Source: RGIG7213 sp045545665 (GTDB lineage Bacteria; Bacillota; Clostridia; Oscillospirales; CAG-272). Taken from it: a stretch of DNA of 5,765 bases. The position numbers and the translations under genes were made by a program. Positions within the stretch are counted from its first letter, which is position 1; each line of letters begins with the position of its first letter. The stretch is from assembly GCA_045545665.1 (NCBI GenBank), contig JAZQBL010000009.1:1-5765 (forward strand), in the 5' to 3' direction. Positions 1 through 4,803 of this stretch are shown here, one piece after another. The notes under the pieces are model-generated. The model searched no databases. It saw only the letters and a list, made by a program, of their open reading frames with translations, and was not told where the DNA came from.

Positions 1-53
1 CGGGAATGGTATACGGTATCATTTACGCTCTGGCACTCGCACTAATAAAATAA
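1..53 (+). CDS. C-terminal end of an upstream gene (partial)
   Basis: One frame, starting at base 3, reads GMVYGIIYALALALIK and stops with TAA at 51-53. The peptide is strongly hydrophobic, like the last helix of a membrane protein with a terminal lysine. The start lies outside the window, so the family cannot be named. The other two plus frames read less protein-like residues. A tRNA promoter begins 16 bases downstream, which fits a gene ending here. With only 16 codons visible, this could still be a chance open frame. Confidence 0.35.
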   Translation, partial: GMVYGIIYALALALIK

Positions 54-69
54 ATTTCAAAAAAAGCTA

Positions 70-98
70 TTGCATTTTCGGGGCAGATGTGGTATAAT
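70..98 (+). promoter_or_regulatory. Sigma-A promoter of the tRNA-Arg-like gene
   Basis: The -35 box TTGCAT (70-75) and a perfect -10 box TATAAT (93-98) are separated by 17 bp. The expected start near 104-106 is only a few bases before the mature tRNA 5' end at 113. This is the arrangement of a strong housekeeping promoter. Confidence 0.85.
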
Positions 99-112
99 AT
101 ATACAATGATCT

Positions 113-184
113 GCCTGCATAGTTAAATGGATATAATAAACGCCTCCTAAGGGTTAGTTATGGGTTCGATTCCCGTTGCGTGCC
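113..184 (+). tRNA. tRNA-Arg (anticodon CCU), with stem mismatches
   Basis: A 72-nt cloverleaf can be folded. The acceptor is 113-119 with 177-183, the D-arm 122-137 with the conserved GG at 129-130, and the anticodon arm 139-155 with loop CTCCTAA (144-150). That loop gives anticodon CCU (146-148), which reads AGG. The T-arm is 160-176 with loop TTCGATT. Two pairs are broken: C115 opposite T181 in the acceptor and G142 opposite G152 in the anticodon stem. The discriminator is C184, unusual for arginine tRNAs, and CCA is not encoded after it. The promoter, T-loop, D-loop GG and anticodon loop are intact, so it is probably transcribed. It may be a diverged minor tRNA or a decaying copy. Confidence 0.72.
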
Positions 185-188
185 ATGG

Positions 189-208
189 CGGCAAAACGGA
201 TCTTGCCG
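189..208 (+). other. Small hairpin just 3' of the tRNA-Arg
   Basis: CGGCAA (189-194) and TTGCCG (203-208) form a perfect 6-bp stem around an 8-nt loop. No T-run follows, so it is not an intrinsic terminator. It could protect the tRNA 3' trailer or mark a processing site. Confidence 0.45.
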
Positions 209-217
209 AAATACAGG

Positions 218-281
218 TAATGGATAATAAGGAATTTGAAGATATCATCAATTCTTCTGCTCTTTATTATCCATTATTTTT
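218..281 (+). terminator. Long AT-rich hairpin with U-tract, likely terminator for tRNA-Arg
   Basis: A 13-bp perfect inverted repeat, TAATGGATAATAA at 218-230 and its complement at 264-276, is followed directly by five T residues (277-281). The 33-nt interior holds a second imperfect stem (GAATT at 232-236 with AATTC at 250-254) centred on GATATC. The stem is almost all A/T, so it is a weak terminator by stability, although its position fits the end of the tRNA transcript. The nested, nearly palindromic build also resembles a small inverted-repeat element. Confidence 0.5.
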
Positions 282-300
282 AAAAAAGAGGTATAATTGT

Positions 301-328
301 TGTAACGTTTTGTGTTATTATTAATCTA
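301..328 (+). promoter_or_regulatory. Putative ECF-type autoregulatory promoter of the sigma operon
   Basis: TGTAAC followed by GTTTT (301-311) matches the -35 signature shared by ECF promoters of Bacillus type (TGaAAC). Exactly 16 bp later, AATCTA (323-328) keeps the TCTA half of the CGTCTA-like -10 element. Transcription would begin about 15-20 nt before the GTG start at 352. A TATAAT also lies at 292-297 but has no -35 at the right distance. ECF operons commonly regulate themselves, so the position is logical. Recognition by this particular sigma factor is inferred. Confidence 0.5.
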
Positions 329-351
329 ATAGTTGAAAGGACGGTGAAAAC

Positions 352-828
352 GTGACTGCATTTGAAAAGCTTTTCAAGGAGAACCGAGAATTCATTTTCA
401 AATATCTGATGAAAATGACACGCGACGCTTCTTTATCGGAAGAACTTACACAAGAAACGTTTTTTCGCGCATACATAAACTATGCTTCTTTGCAAAACAA
501 GGAGAAAGCTTCCGTATGGCTATGTCAGATCGCAAAAAATACATACTTTGCGTGGTACAACGAGCAAAAGAAAAAAGCCCCCATCGAGAGTCTTGAAGCA
601 ATAAACGATAGTGAAAGCATAGAAGACGCATTTATACGAAAAGAGCTTTCGCAAAAAGCACTTGCGTCTCTGCACGAATTGGAAGAGCCGTACAAAGAAG
701 TGTTTATGCTCTCGGTATTCGGGAACTTTTCTTTAAAGGAGATAAGTTCAATTTTTGGAAAAAGCGAGAGCTGGGCACGTGTTACGTTTTACCGTGCCAA
801 ACAAAAACTATCAGAAAGGATAAAATAA
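352..828 (+). CDS. ECF-family RNA polymerase sigma factor
   Basis: This 158-residue protein has the size and order of a group 4 (ECF) sigma-70 factor. Region 2 spans about residues 4-75 and contains the -10 recognition and core-binding stretch ELTQETFFRAY (31-41) and the following WLCQIAKNTYFAWY (56-69). A short acidic linker leads to region 4 at about 97-155, whose helix-turn-helix SLKEISSIFGKSESWARV (127-144) would contact the -35. It directs polymerase to a small regulon, usually in response to an envelope signal. The start is GTG, fixed by AAAGGACGGTGA four bases upstream; the GTG at 344 is followed by a stop. The gene ends 3 nt before the zinc-finger gene, the usual sigma/anti-sigma coupling. 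The ECF subgroup was not determined. Confidence 0.93.
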   Translation: MTAFEKLFKENREFIFKYLMKMTRDASLSEELTQETFFRAYINYASLQNKEKASVWLCQIAKNTYFAWYNEQKKKAPIESLEAINDSESIEDAFIRKELSQKALASLHELEEPYKEVFMLSVFGNFSLKEISSIFGKSESWARVTFYRAKQKLSERIK

Positions 829-831
829 AGT

Positions 832-1461
832 ATGAATTGTAATATTATAAAAGATCTGATACCGTTGTACATTGACAGTTGTTGCAGCGAAGAAAGTAAA
901 ACGATAGTGGAAGAACATATCAAAAACTGTGATGACTGCAAAAAACTTTTTGCAAATATGAAATCGCCCTCCGATATTACCACCGTATCGGAATCACCGA
1001 AAACATTCACAAAAATAAATGATTGGAAGGCTTCCGTTTTACAGTCGATTGCATTATTTCTTTCGTTTCTTTTAATTACGGTCGGTGTTGCACTGGAAGC
1101 AAAAACACCGTCGGGAATTATGAACGGCTTTTGGGCATCCAACCTCGTCATTCCCTCAACCGGATTTATGCTTTCGTTAGCAAACTGGTATTTCATAAGA
1201 GTATACAAAAACAAAAAAAATTTTTCCAAGTGCTCTTTCATCGTCACGCTTCTTATCACTTTATGCGCCTACATATGGTCAGGTTTCCATTATGAAATAA
1301 ACCTTTTCGAACTTTTCTATGGAAATAACGTTTCCGAATCTCTTGAGATGCTGTACGCGTTATTGCTTCTAAACGGAATCGGTATATTGTTGACGGTTGT
1401 ATTTTGCGTTTTATCCAAGACGCTCTCAAACAAATACGCGAAGATGTTGGGCAAAGAGTGA
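832..1461 (+). CDS. Membrane anti-sigma factor with N-terminal zinc finger (zf-HC2/ZAS)
   Basis: The 209-residue protein starts with a cytoplasmic domain of about 65 residues carrying H29-x3-C33-x2-C36 (HIKNCDDC), the core of zinc anti-sigma domains. C3, C17 and C18 are further candidate ligands. Four hydrophobic segments follow at about 68-89, 103-124, 134-152 and 173-196. Proteins of this kind hold their sigma factor at the membrane and release it on a signal, and the immediate upstream neighbour is an ECF sigma factor. The ATG lies 3 nt after the sigma stop, with AGAAAGGA (815-822) as ribosome-binding site inside the sigma gene, so translation is probably coupled. The anti-sigma role is inferred from domain and context. 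A positively acting partner is possible. Confidence 0.85.
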   Translation: MNCNIIKDLIPLYIDSCCSEESKTIVEEHIKNCDDCKKLFANMKSPSDITTVSESPKTFTKINDWKASVLQSIALFLSFLLITVGVALEAKTPSGIMNGFWASNLVIPSTGFMLSLANWYFIRVYKNKKNFSKCSFIVTLLITLCAYIWSGFHYEINLFELFYGNNVSESLEMLYALLLLNGIGILLTVVFCVLSKTLSNKYAKMLGKE

Positions 1462-1471
1462 TGTAATACGT

Positions 1472-2176
1472 ATGAAAAAAGCGATACTGATTTTGACGTG
1501 TTTACTATTTTCACTGACAATAATATACCCTGCATGCGTAATAATAGCAGCGTGTTTCGGATATAGCTTTGAGCTCACCGGCGTTTCAGCTTTTACAATA
1601 GCTATTGCCACACTTTCTGCGTGCATAGTCGTCCCGGATCTTATTTATAAAAACGCACTTGAAAATAACGCAATAGGGTCTCTTTCGGTAATCGTCACCC
1701 CGCTTTCTTTGATCAACGCTGTATTCTATATTTCCGAATGTCCGAAAATTTGGGTAATAGCAAGCGTATTTCTTTCTGCAGGTTGTTGTTTTTATTTAAC
1801 GGTTAAATACGGCAAGCCCTTGACACTCAAAGTTGTCGCTTTGGTTTTGTCTGCACTAATGATTTCACCGATCGGTTACTTCAGTTTTATTGCTTTGGTT
1901 TTCGGCAACATCAGCCAAAACACGGTTGTACAAACCGTTGGATCTCCAAGCGGAAAATACTATGCTCAAGTTATTGATAGCGATCAAGGTGCTCTTGGCG
2001 GAGATACCCGTGTCAACGTATATCAAGATCATGGAACAGATATGCTTCTTTTCAAAATCAAGAAGAAACCTCAAGAGGTTTATTTCGGCGATTGGGGTGA
2101 ATTTAAAAGTATGCAAATTTACTGGAAAGACGACGGTTGTCTGGTTATCAACTCTGTTGAATATGAAATAGAATAA
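1472..2176 (+). CDS. Five-helix membrane protein with C-terminal DUF5412-like domain
   Basis: This is the third gene of the sigma operon and encodes 234 residues. Hydrophobic segments lie at about 5-28, 38-58, 68-88, 92-112 and 119-144. A soluble tail at 150-234 carries GSPSGKYYAQVIDSDQG (157-173) and WKDDGCLVIN (218-227). The SPSGKYYA start of the tail recalls beta-rich domains such as DUF5412 that accompany sigma-factor operons in Firmicutes; this family match is from memory and tentative. I chose the ATG at 1472 because the open frame extends 25 codons upstream only inside the zinc-finger gene, and those residues look random. The gap to that gene is 10 nt with only a weak site (AAAGAG, 1453-1458), so translational coupling is likely. 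It may be a sensor or target of the sigma system. Confidence 0.75.
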   Translation: MKKAILILTCLLFSLTIIYPACVIIAACFGYSFELTGVSAFTIAIATLSACIVVPDLIYKNALENNAIGSLSVIVTPLSLINAVFYISECPKIWVIASVFLSAGCCFYLTVKYGKPLTLKVVALVLSALMISPIGYFSFIALVFGNISQNTVVQTVGSPSGKYYAQVIDSDQGALGGDTRVNVYQDHGTDMLLFKIKKKPQEVYFGDWGEFKSMQIYWKDDGCLVINSVEYEIE

Positions 2177-2181
2177 AAAAA

Positions 2182-2211
2182 CAAGGTCTTCGATTGAAGA
2201 CCTTGATTTTT
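2182..2211. terminator. Bidirectional intrinsic terminator between the sigma operon and rpsT
   Basis: A perfect 10-bp stem, CAAGGTCTTC (2182-2191) with GAAGACCTTG (2196-2205), closes a GATT loop. On the plus strand it is followed by ATTTTTG. On the minus strand the run of seven A at 2175-2181 supplies the U-tract. It serves both converging transcripts, which end at 2176 and 2216. Confidence 0.9.
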
Positions 2212-2215
2212 GTTC

Positions 2216-2476
2216 TTAAAGTGAGTTAATCTTAAGAGTAAACTGGCTCTTTTTTCTTGCAGCAGCGTTCTTGTGGATGATTCCCTTCGCAACTGCCTGG
2301 TCGATCTTTTTAACAGCAGCCTTGTAAGCTTCGGAAGCCTTAGCCTTATCACCTTCGGCGATAGCAGCATCATACTTCTTTATAACTGTTTTGAGAGAAG
2401 ACTTGAACATTTTGTTCTGAAGTGTCTTCTTTTCGATAACCTTAACACGCTTTTTAGCAGACTTGATATTCGGCAA
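2216..2476 (-). CDS. rpsT: 30S ribosomal protein S20
   Basis: The 86-residue basic protein begins (M)PNIKSAKKRVKV and ends in RKKSQFTLKINSL, the typical S20 N-terminus and a matching length. It binds 16S rRNA early in assembly of the small subunit. The start is a TTG codon at 2476-2474, preceded by the perfect AGGAGGTGA site (plus-strand 2482-2490) at the right spacing. An upstream ATG in frame at 2536 would add 20 residues unlike any S20, so I rejected it. The gene is monocistronic, with its own promoter, a leader of about 95 nt and a terminator. TTG starts are known for rpsT in other bacteria, where they are tied to autogenous translational control. Control of that kind here is inferred. 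Confidence 0.96.
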   Translation of the reverse strand: MPNIKSAKKRVKVIEKKTLQNKMFKSSLKTVIKKYDAAIAEGDKAKASEAYKAAVKKIDQAVAKGIIHKNAAARKKSQFTLKINSL

Positions 2477-2500
2477 GTCGTTCACCTCCTGAAAAAATTT

Positions 2501-2552
2501 GTGCACCGTTGCATGACCTGAGAGGGCATCACGCAATCAGCATTCAAAGCAC
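2501..2552 (-). promoter_or_regulatory. Structured 5' leader of rpsT
   Basis: In the rpsT message, bases 2536-2529 and 2516-2509 pair as an 8-bp stem with one G.U (TTGCGTGA with TCATGCAA on the minus strand). An inner CCT/AGG pairing lies within its loop. A further GTGC/GCAC pairing (2552-2549 with 2504-2501) can enclose the hairpin. The structure ends about 10 nt before the Shine-Dalgarno sequence. It may be an S20-responsive leader. I do not recognise a named motif. Confidence 0.45.
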
Positions 2553-2577
2553 CGTATAGGAACTTAATTCGACAGAT

Positions 2578-2606
2578 AGTATATCATACTTTTTTCAAAT
2601 AATCAA
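2578..2606 (-). promoter_or_regulatory. rpsT promoter
   Basis: On the minus strand the -35 TTGATT (2606-2601) and -10 TATACT (2583-2578) are 17 bp apart. Transcription should start near 2571, giving a leader of about 95 nt. Just upstream lie A-tracts in the UP-element position. Confidence 0.8.
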
Positions 2607-2610
2607 TACC

Positions 2611-2636
2611 TTTTTCGAATTTTTTTCAATTTTTTT
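2611..2636 (-). promoter_or_regulatory. Phased A-tracts / UP-element-like region upstream of rpsT
   Basis: Three T-runs on the plus strand (2611-2615, 2620-2626 and 2630-2636) have centres 10 bp apart, and a fourth run lies at 2590-2595. They fall at about -40 to -65 of the inferred rpsT start, where UP elements bind the RNA polymerase alpha subunit. Phasing at one helical turn predicts intrinsic curvature. The most distal tract overlaps the stop codon of the LiaF-like gene. Confidence 0.5.
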
Positions 2637-3316
2637 CAAGAAAGTTTTACGTGAACAGCACCCATATTGTTCTCGCCTGTGATCCTGAGTATTTTTTCCT
2701 GTTCAGCGGACGGATTTGTATCAATTGATAACGAGCCCATATGATTTTCAATTTCGGATACGACCGTCCACTCTTTCGGAACGGTTATAAGTATACTGCC
2801 CATATTATTGTATATATTAAGCACACCTTCTCCGGAAAACGATGAAACGTTCGAAAAGAAGACTTTGCAGCTTCCCATATTACATTCGACACGTTCGCGT
2901 TTAAAGCCGTTACAATCTATATATTTTGCACCTGCGCTTAAATTAACAGATTCTTTTTTGCTGTTGCTTTCGCTGCCGCTTTTTCTTGAAAACACCGTAA
3001 GCAGAGCCATACCTGCAAATATGCACAAAGCCGAAAGAATAACTATCCAGTTCGATATAATATTTTCGTTTTGCAAATTCGCAATTTTAGCTATATGCTT
3101 TTCAAAAAGCAAGAAGAGAGCACCGAGGGTGATCGGCAGAACGTAATATTTTTTTCTTATAATTCCCTTTCCTATCGTGAGTGCAAGCAGGGGGACTGCT
3201 ATCACGATCTTATAGAGCGGGACGCTTACCCAGCCGAGATTTGACGCTATTCCCGAAAATACCATCAAAACGCCGCAAATGATAAGTATTATGGGCCACA
3301 AATAATTTTTTCTCAT
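2636..3316 (-). CDS. LiaF-like four-helix membrane protein
   Basis: The 226-residue protein has four hydrophobic segments at about 5-29, 32-52, 57-75 and 86-110, a polar linker (111-125), then a beta-rich tail. The tail repeats an NMGS/A turn at 146, 171, 192 and 217 (NMGS, NMGS, HMGS, NMGA), at spacings of 25, 21 and 25 residues. This fits the C-terminal repeat domain of LiaF/YvqF-type cell-wall-stress proteins. LiaF restrains the LiaRS response to cell-wall antibiotics. Here no histidine kinase is visible and the partner is a LytTR regulator encoded 2 nt upstream. By analogy with LytTR regulatory systems, in which a membrane protein antagonises its regulator, this could be the inhibitor or sensor. 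That role is inferred. No clear terminator follows the TGA stop, so readthrough into rpsT is possible. Confidence 0.8.
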   Translation of the reverse strand: MRKNYLWPIILIICGVLMVFSGIASNLGWVSVPLYKIVIAVPLLALTIGKGIIRKKYYVLPITLGALFLLFEKHIAKIANLQNENIISNWIVILSALCIFAGMALLTVFSRKSGSESNSKKESVNLSAGAKYIDCNGFKRERVECNMGSCKVFFSNVSSFSGEGVLNIYNNMGSILITVPKEWTVVSEIENHMGSLSIDTNPSAEQEKILRITGENNMGAVHVKLS

Positions 3317-3318
3317 TT

Positions 3319-3762
3319 CTACAACCTCATTTCATTTATTTTTTCTTTTAGAATTTTCAAATATGAACGTGAGCAGTATACCTCTTTTTCGGTATTGGAA
3401 AAGGTTATCTTACTCGCTCCTGTGATATTTCGATTTATACTGCTTATTTTCATTATGTTAACGATACACGATTTTGAAATACGGACGAAATACGCCGGAA
3501 GTGTCTTTTCAAGCTCATAGAGCTTATATTCGGAATAATACATCCCGTCAGAGGTATGCGCTATTATTTTACCGTCTTCGGTTTCAAAAAACAGTATATC
3601 GGATTTTTTCACATAGTACTCTTTATTACCGACGGTGAGAAGAAGTTCGTCGTGTAACATCAAATTTTCTATTTCATAAGCTAATTTAAAAATATCGGAG
3701 GTCTGTTTTTTGCATCTGATAACGATCTCGTCGTTATCGCCTTCCTCGATTCTTACCTTCAC
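3319..3762 (-). CDS. LytTR-domain transcriptional regulator
   Basis: The 147-residue protein has a C-terminal LytTR DNA-binding domain (about 42-146) with its usual landmarks: DILFFETEDGKIIAHT (55-70), YFVRISKSCIVNI (91-103) and CSRSYLKILK (130-139). The N-terminal 40 residues are not a response-regulator receiver domain, so it is a stand-alone LytTR protein and not part of a classical two-component system. The start is GTG, preceded by AAAGGACGGTGA with a four-base gap, identical to the context of the sigma factor gene. It is co-transcribed with the LiaF-like gene, 2 nt away. LytTR proteins bind pairs of short direct repeats about two helical turns apart; such repeats are seen upstream of its promoter, suggesting autoregulation. 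Confidence 0.9.
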   Translation of the reverse strand: MKVRIEEGDNDEIVIRCKKQTSDIFKLAYEIENLMLHDELLLTVGNKEYYVKKSDILFFETEDGKIIAHTSDGMYYSEYKLYELEKTLPAYFVRISKSCIVNIMKISSINRNITGASKITFSNTEKEVYCSRSYLKILKEKINEMRL

Positions 3763-3784
3763 ACCCTCACCGTCCTTTGTGTAG

Positions 3785-3813
3785 ATTATACAACAAGTAT
3801 TTAAAATTGTAAA
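3785..3813 (-). promoter_or_regulatory. Promoter of the LytTR / LiaF-like operon
   Basis: On the minus strand, -35 TTTACA (3813-3808) and a perfect -10 TATAAT (3790-3785) are 17 bp apart. The start falls only about 15-20 nt before the GTG codon, so the leader consists of little more than the ribosome-binding site. An inverted repeat, TACAA (3789-3793) and TTGTA (3807-3811), spans the promoter spacer and could be an operator. Confidence 0.75.
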
Positions 3814-3856
3814 GGTCTTTTAAGTAACAGGTAAAAAAAAGGCTTTAAGTTGTAAA
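3809..3856 (-). promoter_or_regulatory. Three phased direct repeats, candidate LytTR binding sites
   Basis: GTAAA on the plus strand (TTTAC on the minus) occurs at 3809-3813, 3831-3835 and 3852-3856, with start-to-start distances of 22 and 21 bp. LytTR proteins typically bind repeats with this period. The promoter-proximal copy overlaps the -35 of the LytTR gene. The motif differs from the AgrA-type consensus, and the region is A-rich, so chance is possible. Confidence 0.4.
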
Positions 3857-3866
3857 AAAATAATAC

Positions 3867-3888
3867 CCTGCCGAAGAAAATCGGCAGG
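3867..3888 (-). terminator. Intrinsic terminator-like hairpin facing the minus strand
   Basis: CCTGCCGA (3867-3874) and TCGGCAGG (3881-3888) form a perfect 8-bp GC-rich stem with a 6-nt loop. On the minus strand a run of seven U (plus-strand A at 3854-3860) follows six bases later. No T-run follows on the plus strand. Minus-strand transcription reaching it could only come across the hydrolase gene, from the DUF4830-like gene at 5288-4800. Confidence 0.6.
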
Positions 3889-3904
3889 ATACAGCAAAAA
3901 AATA

Positions 3905-3933
3905 TTGACTTTTACGATAAGAGCCTGTATAAT
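3905..3933 (+). promoter_or_regulatory. Sigma-A promoter of the hydrolase gene
   Basis: TTGACT (3905-3910) and TATAAT (3928-3933) are 17 bp apart. Transcription should start near 3940. The leader is about 25 nt and contains AAAGGGAGA (3947-3955), the ribosome-binding site for the ATG at 3964. Confidence 0.88.
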
Positions 3934-3963
3934 ATAGCACAGTAAAAAAAGGGAGATAAGTGT

Positions 3964-4803
3964 ATGGAACTTTTATATTTGGGAACAGCCGCCGCAGAAG
4001 CAATACCGGGTATGTTTTGCGACTGCAGATTTTGCAAGACCGCCAAAGCGCTCGGCGGAAAAGAATACCGTATGCGAAGCGGTGCTGTTATAAACGGTGA
4101 GCTTATGATAGACTTTTCCCCCGATGTTCACATTTCATCAGAAAAAGCCGGCATTGAGCTTCGGAAAATAAAGAATATAATATTCACTCACTCTCATCCC
4201 GATCACTGCAACGCCGCCGACCTTCAGTACAGAGGTTACGGGTACTGTTATTTTGACGGTCAGCTTGACGACAAGCTACACACGTACGGCAACCGTGCAG
4301 TTGAAGCAGTGGTCACACGTGCGCTTAAGGAAAAATACGACAAATACAGTGTTGACTTTAAATATATTGAACCGTACGTTCCTCAGGACATCGGCGGATA
4401 TACAGTCACACCTTTGTCGGTCTTCCATGCAAACGAAGATGCGTACATTTATCTCATAGAAAAAGACGGAAAGCGTATGCTCTACGGTCACGACACGGGC
4501 ATATTTATTGACAAGACGTTTGAATATCTTGCAGGCAAGCGTTGCGACCTTGTTTCGCTTGACTGTACGATGGGTTATCAAAGTGCCGAAACGGGGCATA
4601 TGGGATTTCCCGCTAACATCAAGGTAAAAGAACGTCTGATGAAGTTAGGTGCAGCGGACAAACGAACGATTTTTGTAAGCCACCACTTCAGCCATAACGG
4701 TCTGCGTGCGCCCGACTTTGATTTAACGTATGACAAATTTATGGAAATGGCAAAACCGCACGGCTTTATTATGAGTTATGACGGTATGAAGATCGACTTT
4801 TAA
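3964..4803 (+). CDS. PhnP-like metallo-beta-lactamase-fold hydrolase
   Basis: The 279-residue soluble protein carries the metal-binding signature THSHPDH (75-81: H76, H78, D80, H81). Further probable ligands or active-site residues are H155, D177 in YGHDTG (174-179) and the SHHFSHNG segment (239-246). Near the N-terminus, C19, C21 and C24 (FCDCRFC) form the extra structural-zinc cluster known from PhnP and relatives. This supports the phosphodiesterase branch of the fold (PhnP cleaves cyclic phosphoribosyl phosphate; PqqB is a related family). No phn genes are nearby, so the true substrate is unknown, and phosphonate use should not be assumed. The gene has its own promoter. Its stop codon interlocks with that of the convergent next gene. 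Confidence 0.88.
   Translation: MELLYLGTAAAEAIPGMFCDCRFCKTAKALGGKEYRMRSGAVINGELMIDFSPDVHISSEKAGIELRKIKNIIFTHSHPDHCNAADLQYRGYGYCYFDGQLDDKLHTYGNRAVEAVVTRALKEKYDKYSVDFKYIEPYVPQDIGGYTVTPLSVFHANEDAYIYLIEKDGKRMLYGHDTGIFIDKTFEYLAGKRCDLVSLDCTMGYQSAETGHMGFPANIKVKERLMKLGAADKRTIFVSHHFSHNGLRAPDFDLTYDKFMEMAKPHGFIMSYDGMKIDF

Noticed and set aside
292..297. TATAAT as the main promoter of the sigma operon
   Set aside because: There is no -35 at 16-18 bp and no extended -10 TG. It follows a U-tract in AT-rich DNA, so it may be chance. It is kept only as an alternative.
789..1259. Minus-strand open frame of 156 codons opposite the zinc-finger gene
   Set aside because: It is a shadow of the coding strand, with no ribosome-binding site and no recognisable domain, while the plus frame carries a zinc-finger motif and four helices.
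1397..1471. Upstream start of the five-helix protein inside the zinc-finger gene
   Set aside because: The 25 added residues look random and are read in another frame of a clear gene. ATG 1472 opens directly into a hydrophobic helix after MKK.
2477..2536. A 20-residue N-terminal extension of S20 from an ATG at 2536
   Set aside because: The extra residues do not resemble S20, they would overlap the perfect Shine-Dalgarno sequence and the leader hairpin, and TTG at 2476 gives the canonical PNIKSAKKR N-terminus.
3763..3963. Riboswitch in the divergent intergenic region
   Set aside because: Both inferred leaders are only about 20-25 nt long, and the one stable hairpin lies upstream of both promoters.
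4276..4599. Minus-strand open frame inside the hydrolase gene
   Set aside because: The plus strand encodes conserved metal-binding residues across the same stretch. The minus frame has no start context or motif.
3964..4803. Naming the hydrolase phnP or pqqB
   Set aside because: The fold and motifs fit that superfamily branch, but no phosphonate or PQQ genes are adjacent, so a specific substrate is not supported.
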